The translations under genes and the position numbers were made by a program. The notes under the pieces were generated by a model, which was given only the letters and a program-made list of their open reading frames with translations, had not been told where the DNA came from and ran no database searches. Positions 25,242 to 36,569 of a stretch of DNA of 64,000 bases are shown here, piece after piece (within the stretch, counting starts at the first letter, position 1; each line of letters starts with the position of its first letter). Source of the DNA: Puccinia triticina (Eukaryota; Basidiomycota; Pucciniomycetes; Pucciniales; Pucciniaceae); the NCBI RefSeq assembly GCF_026914185.1, contig NC_070563.1, positions 434,001-498,000 on the forward strand, read 5' to 3'.

Positions 25242-25947
25242 GCTTGCGGTACAGTACCCAATGTATTGTGATTACTTTAGTCGAGTCTCTCCAAGCCAAA
25301 ATATGTTCACAATTAGTTGAGACAATCATTTTCCTTTTTTCATTCCTGTCTTTCTTCTTTGTGTGTGCCACATGTGACGTGGAAACTTAATAAGAAAATA
25401 AAATGTGGAACTTGACCGTCAGACTCGTAATTTTTGTCCGAATAGAAGATAAGGAGTGACTTGCTCGCCGCTGAACTACGTGTGCGACATATTCAACTAA
25501 CAACATGCGGTCATCAAGTAGTGATTCGGGCTTGATGCTTCCCCATGCGTCACCAAAAATATGTGAACGCTTGCGGCAACATGCAGGACCGACCAAAATG
25601 GTCTCACGTAAACAACATGCGGTGTTGCTTTGACATTGGAGGCCACCGTACAAAAGTCCCCTTGGCTACTATAGTTGGTCCATGGGTCCGAACGGTCCCG
25701 GCACTCACCTGACAAGGCAAGGCTTCCAGTTAAATAATTTGATAGTTTGGGCCGCCTGATTAATATCGACAAATTGAACCCACCGCAGTACTCGTGGCTG
25801 TCTGGGCCTTGTTCGAACACGTCACTGGTCGTGTGATTCAATTTGCAGGTCAACCAGTCACAAGTGACCAATTTTTCTGGTTTGGCAAGGCAACACAGCC
25901 CTGATAAGGTGTGTTGTTCCTTGCTTGAATTCTAACGATCACTAATA
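25242..25947. other. Gene-free stretch after the OB-like gene
   Basis: Contains the probable 3' untranslated region of the OB-like gene (AATAAAATG near 25397). Minus-strand frames at 25387-25871 overlap one another and show no motif. Confidence 0.4.
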
Positions 25948-26575
25948 ACCTTTGAGAATTTCAACCAACACTGGGTCGCTACGCTACACTACGCTATTTC
26001 AGCGCTACGCGTTAGCGTAGCGGCAAAAAGCGCCCATCTATTTTGCATAGCGTTAGCGCGCTGTTAGCGCCGCTACGCTGCGCTAATTTTCAGCGGCGCT
26101 AACAGCGCGCCAATTCTTTGTTAGCGTTAGCGCGCCGCTACAGTCGCTACGCTACGCTGCGCTGCGCTACAGCGCTTTTAGCGGAAAAAAAGCCCTTTTT
26201 TCCCGCTAAAGGCGCTGTAGCGCAGCGTAGCGCGCGCTCTTTTGCGCCCTACATGTTTAGCGTTAGCGCAATTGCGCGCATCTGCGCTAACGCTACACTA
26301 TCAGCTAAAATAGCTGCGCACCGCGTGCGCGTAGCGTTAGCGCATATGCGTGCAATTGCGCTAACGCTACGCTAAAAAATAGCGCATTTTTGCTGCGCTA
26401 CGCTACGCTACGCAACGCTAACCGCTATGGTTAGCGTAGCGACCCAGTGTTGTTTCAACCTAAAAATAGCGCATTTTTGCTGCGCTACGCTACGCTACGC
26501 CACGCTAACCGCTATGGTTAGCGTAGCGACCCAGTGTTGTTTCAACCTATCACCTTTGAGAATTTCAACCAACAC
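25948..26575. repeat. AGCG/TACGCT-iterated region bounded by direct and inverted repeats
   Basis: From 25975 to 26530 the sequence is almost wholly built from words such as GCGCTAACG, GCTACGCT and their complements without a fixed period, and it can fold extensively. It starts with AACACTGGGTCGCTACGCT and ends with the reverse complement. A 23-24-bp direct repeat beginning ACCTTTGAGAATTTCAACC flanks it (25948 and 26552). The last about 90 bp is duplicated in tandem (near 26366-26456 and 26457-26548). Frames within it are meaningless. Confidence 0.85.
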
Positions 26576-26585
26576 AAAGTGCTCT

Positions 26586-27177
26586 TCTTTGCGCTTTCTG
26601 GCCTGTGCGCGTCATTCATCTCCTGTTCTAGAGCATACGGTCTGAATTGAAATTGAGGCAACTTGTAAGATTATTTCTACCTTTGACCTTCCACACGCAC
26701 TTTTGTTTGAACATAACAGTCAACAACCAACACCGAAGATTAATCACCCTACCATACAGTCTTTCCCGCGCGTCAAATTTATACTGTGAGGAAATAGTGG
26801 TACATTCCGCATTCAGTATCAAGTTGCTTGGCTTTTTGACTGGTGTGTATTAAATTGATTATATTGACTCATCTTTTCCATAGTGCAATACTATTGTTTG
26901 CTAATGTCTCACTCCTTTGCGCTTTCTAGCCTGTGTGCACCATTCTCCAGCATACAATCTGAAGTGAGATCAAGACAAATCATAGGATTATTTCTCCGTT
27001 CAACCTCGATCTACATAGTTTTGCTTGAAGGATTACGCTCAAGGACCAACACCGGAGAAAAGACTCCAACCATACGGTCTTCCCCGCGTCGCGAACGTCA
27101 TACTGTGAAGAAGCGCTGATACTTTTTGCATTGGGTATCAGGATTTTTGGCTTTTTGAATTGTGGGTATTAAGATCG
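26586..27177. repeat. Diverged direct duplication of about 280 bp
   Basis: 26586-26860 and 26908-27177 share order and sequence (TTTGCGCTTTCT, AGCATAC, CCAACACCG, CATACGGTCT or close variants, ATACTGTGA, GGCTTTTTGA) with substitutions and small gaps. The copies lie just upstream of the Helitron coding region and could belong to its 5' part. Confidence 0.7.
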
Positions 27178-27397
27178 TTCTTCCGAGCCATATTTCCCAT
27201 ACCGCGAGAAAATTCTTTCCTAATGGCTCACCGGACACTTGCCTTCCACCATAACCAATACTTTTATTCCAAGAAAGACGCGCCCACATAGAACCAGAAC
27301 TAACCCGCCAATAAAACATCTCTCAAAGTCGTCTGCTTTGTGACCCAGAACTTGGCGAAGTGTCAACCTTAGCGTTTCGCAATCAATTTATCAAAAT

Positions 27398-29245
27398 TTG
27401 ATTCAATACTATTTCCTAGAATTTGAGTCCTTGACCCTGTCAGAAAGGATGACTTTCAAGTTCAAGGCAATCACAAGGGAATGCGACAATAATGAAAACT
27501 ATATATTGAACCAAGTACTTTTTTCAATCCCACACAAGCTGGGGGGTTGCATTATCGTTTGTACGGGTTGCGGAGCACTACACTTCAACAAAGAAGCCAC
27601 AAAACTCAACCAGAAGAAAGGAGAGAAGGACTTCTCAATGTGGTGTCAAAAAACACAAGTGACATTGCCGATGATGGACGTTAGTGCGCCAGTCGTCCCT
27701 CAAATTTTACTCAAGTTGTTTACTGGGTCCGATGAGAGTGAGTTGTAATCTCATGAAATATCTGTATCACGTTTTCTGACATTTATGGTGTTCAAAGTTG
27801 GTTTGCATAATTTTATGCATGCATAAATCATAAAATCATAAAAATATTTTGGTGAGGAAATTTTGTATTACATAATCAGACAGCCATATCACCTGCAAAA
27901 AAGATTTTATGATTTTATTATTTATGCATGCATAATCAAATTATGCAAACCAACTTTGAACACCATAATTATAATTTGGTAGGAGCGTTGAAATTTCAAG
28001 CATTGATTCGCCTCTACAACAACTGCATCAGTTTTACATCGCTTGGTGCAAATGTTGATAAGACGGTCCGTGGCCAAATGGGTGTGGATGTCTTTCGAAT
28101 TTCGGGCGGGTTAAGCCATTTAGTGTCTAGCGTCGAGCCACTGGTAACGAATGACCCCGGTTACGCACGCACAAATTTACGTTGTTGGGAATGGAGGAGA
28201 GGAGGAAACGCGCTTGAGGATCACTAAAGCTTCCGGCAGGCGAAATCCAATTGGGGCGAGGTTCGTTATGAAAGAAGACATAGTTTCCGATCTCATGAAG
28301 ATAATGTATCAACACAACCCATATGCAAAAGTTTACCGAAATGCCCGTACGACTCTAAGGAATTGCCCATCCAAAACCCTTGCTCTCACAACCATCCATC
28401 GAGCAATGGGTCAGTTATACCAAGACTCCATGGCTATCGTCAGAAAGTATGGTCCACCGTCTTTGTTCATAACAATGACAGCGAACCCCAAGTGGAAGAA
28501 CATCGTGGATGAAATAGGGCATCTGGCGTCGGCTGCAGATCACCCAGTTTTTGTTGACCGGGTTTTCAAACTCAAAGTAGACGCCCTCCTGGAAGAAATA
28601 GTAGATTACGGGCGATTAGGCCGGGTTATTCCTCATGTTTCCGTGATCGAATTCCAAAAACGGGGCCTGCCTCACTTGCATCTGATGGTAACACTCGAAG
28701 AAGACGACCGTCCAGATACAGCAGAAAAAATTGATTTCCTTGTCACGGCAGAAGTACCCGACCCAAAGCATGAACCTAAACTTTACGACATTGTCTCCCG
28801 ACTAATGATTCACGGACCGTGCCCTGGACGACCTTGCTGGTCGAAGAACGGTTGCAGCTCTGGCTATCCGAAACCATTTACACCTCGAACAGTAACAGTA
28901 AGCGGCGCGTATCCCGTCTACCGCAGACGAATTTCGGAGAACATGGTAGTGAAGAATAAAAGAACCTTCAATAGCTCACATGTGGTTCCATATAACAAAT
29001 ATCTCTCGTTAAAATTTGATTGTCATATCAACGTAGAAATTCCAGTAGATTCAACTGCTGTGAAATATTTGTATAAGTATATTACCAAGGGTCACGACAG
29101 GTCTTCAATAGAGATCAAGGATGGCGACGAGACTAAAGCATTCCTCGACGCCAGATACATCAGTGCTCCTGAAGGTATGCCATCCGTGCATTCAAACTCC
29201 ATACAAAAACTGATGCATAGTCTTAGCTGCTTGGAGGCTTCTTAA
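27398..29245 (+). pseudogene. Helitron Rep region (HUH endonuclease half)
   Basis: This half nicks and joins DNA during rolling-circle transposition. 27398-27735 carries CTGCGALHFNKE and FSMWCQKTQVTLP, the N-terminal cysteine segment of Helitron proteins. After an intron (donor near 27736, acceptor before 27985) comes ALIRLYNNCISFTSLGANVD. A one-base shift near 28150 is needed to enter the frame with AQIYVVGN, NPYAKVYRNA, SLFITMTANPKW and EFQKRGLPHLHLMV (the HUH motif, near 28650-28690). KYLYKYITKGHD near 29060 sits where the catalytic tyrosine motif is expected. The apparent stop at 29245 is inside a 50-60-bp intron (about 29175-29227); removing it joins the Rep half to RLAIHDKDEQL at 29281. 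Confidence 0.87.
27786..27965. mobile_element. 180-bp MITE in a Helitron intron, TA target duplication
   Basis: The ends are inverted repeats of roughly 60 bp beginning TGGTGTTCAAAGTTGG, flanked by TA on both sides (27784-27785 and 27966-27967). That fits Tc1/mariner-derived MITEs. It lies between a GTGAGT-type donor and the acceptor before 27985, so it did not break coding sequence. Confidence 0.88.
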
Positions 29246-30721
29246 ATTTCCACTTTCTCGTAGGTGGCCCCCAGTGACGAGGTTAGCTATTCACGATAAA
29301 GACGAACAACTGATATATTTCAAGGATGGCGGGGAAATTGCCGAAACATTAAAGATTCAAGAACCGGCGATGACCAATCTCATGGCATTTTTTGTTCTCA
29401 ATCTCGAGGATGCTGTTGGCGCGGATGGCCGTCGCGCCCGGACGCTTTATTATGAAGATATTCCCGAATATTTCACCTGGAACAAGAAGAATAAGGCTTG
29501 GACTGCGCGTAAGAATAAGACTGTCTCCGTTGGAAGAATTTTCAGTGTGTCCTACCTAGCGGGCGAGAAGTTTTACCTTCGAACACTATTATCACATCGA
29601 AAGGGCCCAACATCACACGAGGACCTTAGGACGGTTGATGGGATTCTCTCGCCAACTTATCAAGATGCTTGCAACTTGCTCGGGTTGCTCGTAAACGATT
29701 ATCTTTATGACAAGGCCCTCGAAGAGGCGTCGTCGTTTCAGAGTGGCCATCAACTTCGCCATTTCTTTGCCTTGATGCTGGTAAACTCGCCGCCTTCCAA
29801 CCCGACTGAACTCTACGATAAGCATTGGGATTCGCTGACAGATGACCTTATCCGACTCAACTGGAAGGATAAACACACACCTCTCCTTAGCAAGTCAAGG
29901 AGGCGGGTTTATGGCTTGTTCAAGCTAGAGTTGATGTTAGAAAAAATGAACACTAATCTGAGCCGCGCTGGAATGATTGAGTCGAAAGATGACAAGCGCA
30001 AGATGCGTCATTTTGATGAAGTCCCCGGCGAAGTCGAATCAATGGCGATCGTTGTAATACGACTGGAAGATGCCACGCAAAAATTCAACGTTGAACAACA
30101 AGGTTTTTTTAATACGGTGAAACGATCATTGAAGAGACAGCTACCTGCGTTGTATTATCTTGACGGCCCTGGAGGCACAGGCAAAACGTTTTTGCTTAAC
30201 TCAATTATCGACTTGTGCAGGTCTACACGGCAGTTGCGTGGCGCCGGCAAAGCGCCCAAAGTTCGGTCGTCAATTTGACGGACCTCCCCCATTCATTGCC
30301 GACCGTTCGCAAGCCGGTCTCCCGTCAACCGTCAAGTGGACCGCCAAACTGGCGGCACCCTCGCCAATGTGCAATTGGACAAGCGGCTGGCAAAAGTAAG
30401 GGTGGCTCGACCCCAGCGGCAATTTGCCGTCGAACCCGAGCCCCCCTACAAAATCAATCAGGGCCGTTTGCCCACTTTTCAACCACCAAAACCCCTCGTT
30501 CTCCGATTGCTCTTGGCACACACCCTCCGGTCAACTCACAAGACATGCTCAAATGGGTTTTACGGCCACCTGGGCACTTTTTTTTTTGGTTTTTATTGCA
30601 GTTTACAGTGGTGTTTTTTTTTTTTTTCTTATCTGATTGTTTTTTCTGCTTTTATGGCTGGCTAGAGAAGAGGCGAGGGGAGAGAGGAAGAGAAGAGACA
30701 AGGTGAGAGAGGAAGAGAAAT

Positions 30722-31215
30722 TCATATCTATGATCCCAAGTTCGACGATCCGGCCCTGGCCTACGAAACCGCCAGACGATGCTTGATCGATACACTTGGA
30801 TGTGGGCTCGAGCCTCTCCGCTTTCTGACTTGCTCGAAACTGCTTGGCCCAGTTGTCGAGGGTACGGTAGTACCGAACGGCACACGAGTTCCTGGGACGG
30901 CGTCTGTCTTGGATCCAATCCGGGGGGCATTCAATATCGGGACAATGATCCAATGGCTGGACTATAACGACTGCTTCCTTGCGGCCGAATGGGGCCATCT
31001 GTCCGACAACCTGGGCTCGATCCTGGCCGTCGCCGACTGGCTGAGTCGGACGGCGGTTGCCGAGGGAAAGAAGCCGCTGAAGATACATGGTGGACTGGTT
31101 CTAGAGAACTCCTTCAACCGAGTTGGTTTGGATCATGTCGTGCTCGTCAAGGTGGCCAGCGCAACAGTGACGAGCAAACTCCTCGGTAGCGGATATTTAG
31201 TTGTTGTGTGAGTAA
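30722..31215 (+). pseudogene. 2-methylcitrate dehydratase (MmgE/PrpD) fragment captured by a transposon
   Basis: 2-methylcitrate dehydratase acts in the mitochondrial methylcitrate cycle that removes propionyl-CoA. The fragment reads [73 protein letters not shown] and [19 protein letters not shown], all strongly PrpD-like. It lacks a proper start, is missing perhaps 15-20 family residues before ENSFNRVG, and ends after about 160 of the roughly 500 residues usual for the family (from memory). It starts abruptly after a purine-rich GA tract. I read it as captured host exons, not a functional gene. Confidence 0.88.
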
Positions 31216-31869
31216 AGATCAGTCAATGGGGAATTTCCTGAGATGGAGCCGGGTGGAGTTCTCTGAGAGCTGGTGGATCGGCCGTGGTATAGGGACTGGA
31301 TCAAAGTTTCATCGAGGAACTGACTTACTTTGTTTGCAAAATCACCTTTGTCTTCTTGATAAGAACGTCGGTTGGGGGCCCCATGGGTTGTTGATACTGA
31401 TAGGGTCAGAGGAATAGAGCGGTGGTTGGTTGAAGCTGCTGGTGCAGGCCAAAAAAGGCCGAAGATATGTGTCATAAGGAGAGTTGGCTGAGGTTGTGGG
31501 TTGCTGAGGGTGGGGGAGATGGAGGGTGACGGGGGACTTGGAAAAATCGAGGAGTGCGGATGGGTGAGCACTCAAGGGCCAAGGGTGACGTTTCTCCGAT
31601 GAGCTCCGATGAGCGGAGTTGTCTTGGGCCCCTTTTGGGTTAGGGCTGTTCTGACAGCATCTTGCGTTCCCGCCGGCGGGTGTCAGGACAAACATGTTTG
31701 TCGGCAAACCGACCCCAGGCAAGTTATGTTAAACTTGCCTGAAGTCAAGTGCCGGCGGGTACACCACGGGGCGCATTCCTGGAAATGCGCTGCATCCCGC
31801 GGACGTTTCTGACTGAGAAATGTCCAGAGGATGTCCGTGGAGCATCCAGCGGACGCAAGGGGCAATGAG

Positions 31870-32300
31870 CATCACTCGGACGCTTCCGGAAGCGTCCAAG
31901 TGATGCTTTGTCCTTCAAACCATCGGGCGGACATCAAAAATTGCCGCCGTCCATTGGATACTCTCAAATTGAGAGTGTCCAATGGACATCTTGACAGTCT
32001 AAACACACTCAATCAGGTCATCTCTTGATGACCGGTCTGTGCCGGTCATCGAGGGAATCAGGTCTCGCCGGTCATTCAGAGGACTCAGGTCTCCTCTCGA
32101 TGACCGGTCTGTGCCGGTCATTGAGGGGACTCAGGTTTCCTCTTGATGACCGGTCTGTGCCGGTCATCAAGAGGGTCTCGCCGGTCATCAAGTGATGGAC
32201 ATGAGACAAAGCTGTCGACCGTCTCCGTTGAGAGTGTCTGGTGGACACCAAAACTGTTGTCCATCGGACACTCTGGCTATAGTGTCCGATGGATGTTTGG
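31870..32300. repeat. Cluster of perfect hairpins with GATGACCGG/CCGGTCATC stems
   Basis: Three close copies of a stem-loop with GATGACCGG and CCGGTCATC arms lie near 32026, 32098 and 32142, separated by GAGG(A/G)CTCAGGT spacers. Other palindromes are at 31877 (GACGCTTCCGGAAGCGTC), 31960 (ACTCTCAAATTGAGAGT) and 32268 (ACACTCTGGCTATAGTGT). No protein is encoded. Confidence 0.8.
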
Positions 32301-34155
32301 AAACGAGTCTCCAGTGTTCTTTGGTGGGTGTGTGGGCCCCCTTAGCATAGTTGACATGTAATATAGCTGGTAGCGACTGCCTTGTCATGCTTCCACACCC
32401 CCACCCACTCCTGCGTTCGAGTCCGGGCCTTATCCCCCACGACCCTGCTCTCTGATTGTTCGTTCGCACCCGACCCTCGGGCCGCCCGCAGTCAACCACC
32501 TGGGGTACAATCAGGTCAGCCCAGGCTGGCCTAATATTTTGACCAAAAGGGCATGGTGGCTGACATCCTGCTGATGTTTGCTCACCATCCAGCGGATGCA
32601 TGCAAGAGAAACGTCCGCCATCGCGCAATGCAAGTGGCATCCAGCGGATGTTTCCTGCCGCGCCAGAGCTGGACATCTGCGGACATGTCCCAATGCATGT
32701 CCGATCAACGTCCGCGACGGCCCGTGGTGTACGCGGTTAATTCGCCCGTCATTTTGATGGTTGACGGGAGACCCGCTAGTGAGCGGTCAATCTCACTGGC
32801 CAGTTGTCTCTGATGGCAGTTTTGACGGCCGAAACCTTAATCCGCGCAACTGCCGTGTATGGGAAAGAAGTCGGTTGTTGCTGCGTCGTCGGGTGTGGCA
32901 GCTCTCATATTGAAAGGGGGTCAGACTTCACATTCAGCCTTCAAAATTCCCATAGAGCTCAAACCCGAGATTGAATGTAACTTCGAACCCAACCACAAGC
33001 TGGGTAAAGATCTTGCTGATGTTGACTTGATAATCTGGGATGAAATCGTCACGATACATAAGTACGCAATTGAGGCGGTCAACCAATCTTTGAGGAGATG
33101 CTGTCATTCAGACATTGCATTCGGGGGGAAGGTAGTTATCTTCTCAGGTGACTTCAGACAGATTTTGCCGGTGGTGAAATTCGACGAATTTCCTCCAGCT
33201 CAAGAGGCGACTATCAAGTCATCTTTACTCTGGAGTAACATCCGAGTCTTCAGGCTCACCAAGAACATGAGGCTTTCGCTTGGCAACACAGAAGCTGGAA
33301 ACTCTATTGCCAACAATAAATTTGCGGATTCGTTATTACGTCTGGGCGAAGGATTCGAACAAGGAGAAGATTATCATGTCGTTCAAATTCCAGAAGTCAA
33401 CATTACAACGGCGCGTAATGAGAAGGAAGGCAACAAGACACTTGTAGATTTTGTTTACGCTCAGACCAAGATCAATTGATGGCCTACCTGTCAGAACGAT
33501 GCATCCTGGCTCCCCTCAACGAGGATGTTGGCAAATTGAACAGGGAAGTGGCGTGCCGTCTCCAAAGTGCTTTTGTTCAAGCAAAATCCATTGATTCACC
33601 GGACCCAAGTGGCTTGGACAGTTTACCTGAAGAGGTCCTAAACAAAATAACCGTACCTAACTTTCCGGACCACATCATCGAGTTGAAGGTGGGAATGCCT
33701 GTCGTGGTAATGTGAAACCTTGACATATCCTCAGGAATATGCAAACGACACGATTGATATTGACAAGGATCGGAATTGGGTCGATTGAAGGAATTCTGAT
33801 GTCAGGCCCTTTCAAGGGCAATCGAGTGATGCTCCCAAAAATCAAGCTCCACCACGAGAAAAGCCAGAAGTCAGGTCTAAGCTTCTATAGGCACCAATTT
33901 CCCGTAAGGCCAGCGTACGCAATGTCAATAAACAAGGCGCAAGGACAAACTTTGAATCGTGTTGGTGTAATGTTGAAACATTTGTGTTTTGTGCATGGTC
34001 AACTGTACGTTGCACTATCAAGAGTAACTCACCAAGAAAATTTGTTGGTTTGCAAGTTGGACCAAAAAAAGGGTCTGGTGAACATTGTGCATAAGTCTAT
34101 ATTTGGTACATTTCCATTGTTTCTTGTCTATGGAAATTTCGGACATTTTTTCTAA

Positions 34156-34680
34156 TTTGTTGACCCCGTGGTTACAGGTCTCTCCGTCTGATGATGGATC
34201 ACGCTTTGGGGGCCCTCGGATAGGTTAAAATTTCACGTATTTTTGACATGCGCCTCATACTTTAAACTGACACCTGATATATTGTTTTCCTTGACACACA
34301 GGGTCAAACAGGTTCATGTGATTTTTATTTCTTAAATATTGTGTGAAGATTAGGCTAGCGACCAGCAGAGCCGAGGTGTGAAGTCGCTCAGGAGGGGAAT
34401 AATTATAAATTTTGTGACATTATTCCGCATATGTGAACTGTTTATTTTGAATTCTAATAACATAACACGTTTTGGTAGGGATTAAGACTTGCCGGAACAT
34501 TTGGTTAAGTTGTTGACTATGTCTGTGGCTCATTCACGCCGAAGTGAGAGTCTGATGGGTCAAAGTTAAGTGGTGGAGCCACCAAAGATAGAGGCCGAAT
34601 TGAGCGGAAGATTCTGGCATTTAACAACGCCTTCTTTGACTTTTGCAGAAGAAAAATTAAAGTTCAAGTATTTCGCGAGT
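34156..34680. other. Gene-free stretch downstream of the Helitron helicase
   Basis: AT-rich, no coding signature. It may contain the Helitron 3' end, but no CTRR tail preceded by a clear hairpin could be fixed by eye. Confidence 0.35.
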
Positions 34681-35002
34681 ATGAACCCTTTGAAGGGGAA
34701 ACTGCGTCACGTAGCCACATATATTGATGGGTAACAGGTTGAGGGTCGTGTTTGGTATTTACAGACTGTCTGGGTGGCAACAAGGCGACGATCTTGGGTT
34801 GTCAGCTGACCTCAAGTGGGAGAAGGGGCATATTCATACTGCACCTATTGAAGTGAAAGTCCTCAATGCAGAAAATGTGGCGCAAATTGTGGCCTTAAAT
34901 AGGTCAGGGTCCACCTCAAGCCAGTTCGTAGCAAGGGGTGTGTGGATATGTGCAGTGAGTTACGTTTCGAACATGTTTTCTAACGGAGGAAGTACTATAT
35001 AA
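34681..35002 (+). pseudogene. Unrecognised degenerate ORF
   Basis: Two overlapping frames look partly protein-like: NPLKGKLRHVATYIDG followed by a stop, and a 92-codon frame to 35002 with GIYRLSGWQQGDDLGL. Neither is recognised. Their position directly before the second OB-like gene suggests a lost N-terminal part of that gene or another Helitron passenger. Confidence 0.3.
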
Positions 35003-35270
35003 GAACAGTGTTTGACCACCAGTGTTGACATTTCCCTGTAATCAAAACATGTCTATCCACCTCGTCCCTTGGTTGAATGGCCTGGAAGAGCCTGAGGTAC
35101 TTTGTTTCCAGGGAAGATTCAAAGCCATATTCTCTGTGAGTATCTTTATCAAATTTATTATTTGAATACGGACTAACATGTTCTTCTGTAAACAGAGCCT
35201 TGATCAACGTTCAAGAACACTCGGACAAGTGACATGATCATCAGCCGTCCTGCCAAGCGCTGAATTTGGA

Positions 35271-35910
35271 ATGCTTCCAAGGGTGTCGGTTAACTTGAAC
35301 GGAGGGGAGGTCGTCTCCAAGCACTTGATCGCGGGGGAATTATACAAGCTCGAAGGCAATGTCATAATTACAGAGGACGGAACCCAAGAATTTTGTTACG
35401 TTTCCGATGGGTTTAGATGGAGGTGTCATACTAGGGCTTCATCAAAGCCAATCGCGGTGAAGATGCGAGGCACAGGTACCGTCTGCCAAACTAGAATATT
35501 CAACAACAATAACATGTCACCGGAGTACATTGAGTTGATAGTTGCCCATCATCGTACAGTTAGCATTTTCACCTATTATTTTAGTGCGCTGGTCAATGTG
35601 GCTGATGTGGTGGGTACATAGTCTTCCGATTGTGGCAAGTTCTACGTCAAGTATAAGATCAATGTGTCAAATGTCAATGTTTCTGAACAAGTCGAATTGC
35701 AACGGGGGGTCAAGGTTCAACTGAATGGCTTCTTGTCTAACTTTTTGGCTGCTGGAGCAATGCCCATCATTGAGGTAAGGGTTGCCCTCCTCATAAAGGT
35801 ATTTCCACTGTATTAATAATCAATTGTTGCAGGTTACTTCAGACTTTGCAGGTTCCCCACCAGTATTTTCAAATGGGAAGCTTCAGAAAATGAGAGTCCT
35901 CATTGACTGA
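35271..35910 (+). pseudogene. Second OB-like protein, one internal stop
   Basis: The frame reads VSVNLNGGEVVSKHLIAGEL, YKLEGNVIITEDG, AVKMRGTGTVCQTRIF and IELIVAHH, then a TAG at 35619-35621, and continues in the same frame with CGKFYVKYKINVSNVNVSEQ, VKVQLNGFL and AGAMPIIE. An intron (about 35777-35832) leads to a final exon ending at 35910. The order of motifs parallels the intact protein at 24003-25241 (strand-G-x-x-Y-x-L-x-G, DG turn, G-x-G-x-V, then a second VxLxG domain), so I take them as paralogues with tandem OB-like folds (inference). The single stop probably makes it inactive unless read through. Confidence 0.6.
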
Positions 35911-36569
35911 TTCCTTTCAGTTGCGGGAACGGTTTGGAGGTGTCTTCTGTCATTCACGTATTCCAGCTGTATGCCACCTTTTGCCTGTGGTATTGAACCA
36001 TTGAAGATAAGGGGGTACTATGTATGAGTGACTATAGGTGAAAGTTGGCTTAGAATCTGAATATGCAATAATAATGAGGTATTTGTGAAGGGTTATGGGG
36101 AAATGGGCAATGTAATGATGGATATATGTAAAGGAAAGCAATAAAATACTACTTATGGTTTGGAATTGAGCACCACAGTGTTGAGCCAATTCATTAAAGA
36201 TTTTATTACATATGACGTGTTCTACTTGTCATTTGTCATTGGACGGTTCCAATTCCTGTTCTTATCTTTCCTTCTTTGTTGAACTGTTGTCCCCTTCTTT
36301 TCCTCTTCTTTCCTTATTGATATATTATTTTTCATCTCATCCATCATCCTTATTATCATCTATCCGGGAAATCTCAACCCAATAGAATAAAGAAATCAAT
36401 CTTAGTTATCGTGAATCTAGTCCTATTGCGAATTGCATAGAACTATATACTTAGTTATTACTCAAGCACCGGCAAACTATCTTGTTAGATAGTTTCATAG
36501 CCATATATAGCAAACTGGGTAATAGCCTAGTCCTCACACTCTACCTAGTCTCAAACATCTACCCAGGTC
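35911..36569. other. Gene-free AT-rich stretch
   Basis: Pyrimidine-rich and AT-rich with no recognisable gene; AATAAAATA near 36141 and TATATATA-like words only. Confidence 0.4.

Larger units (their letters stand above)
30226..32857. mobile_element. 2.6-kb TIR element carrying a captured gene fragment
   Basis: The ends CACGGCAGTTGCG are exact inverted repeats and TA flanks both (30224-30225 and 32858-32859). The helicase frame is contiguous across the insertion if the element and one TA are removed. A second, subterminal inverted block (GGTCTCCCGTCAAC near 30318; its complement near 32758) supports a single element. It has no transposase. Inside are a PrpD gene fragment (30722-31215) and a hairpin-rich repeat zone (31870-32300). 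Confidence 0.88.
27398..34155 (+). mobile_element. Helitron coding region (Rep-helicase), degenerate and twice interrupted
   Basis: This is the protein-coding span of a Helitron, a rolling-circle DNA transposon. Order: N-terminal CxxC segment, Helitron_like_N and HUH Rep domain, then a Pif1-type helicase. It contains a 180-bp MITE (27786-27965) in an intron and a 2.6-kb TIR element (30226-32857) inside the helicase. Frameshifts and a stop in the helicase show it is no longer functional. I could not identify the 5' TC and 3' CTRR-hairpin termini, so the full extent is unknown; the flanking OB-like genes may be part of it. Confidence 0.88.
29228..34155 (+). pseudogene. Helitron Pif1-like helicase half, split by a TIR element
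   Basis: The 5'-3' helicase unwinds the displaced strand. The first piece runs to 30225 and ends with GPGGTGKTFLLNSI (Walker A). The second resumes at 32858 with SVVAASSGVAALILKGGQTSH, then LIIWDE (Walker B), VVIFSGDFRQILPVV, RVFRLTKNMR, and after breaks AYAMSINKAQGQTL and QLYVALSRV (helicase motifs V and VI). Damage: the insertion, a one-base shift near 33477, a TGA at 33714-33716 in a conserved GMPVVVM(R)NLD context, and a further shift near 33740. The gene is dead. Confidence 0.88.

Noticed and set aside
30722..31215. Functional or horizontally transferred PrpD gene
   Set aside because: Too short, no start, internal loss, inside a TIR element; a captured host fragment explains it more simply.
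32020..32200. CRISPR-like array
   Set aside because: The repeats are hairpins with unequal spacers in a eukaryotic transposon, with no spacer diversity or cas genes.
32345..32430. tRNA-like A and B boxes (TAGCTGGTAGCG and GCGTTCGAGTCC) inside the PrpD-carrying element
   Set aside because: No cloverleaf can be closed: no acceptor stem and the anticodon arm does not pair. It might be a decayed tRNA-derived SINE head, but I cannot support it.
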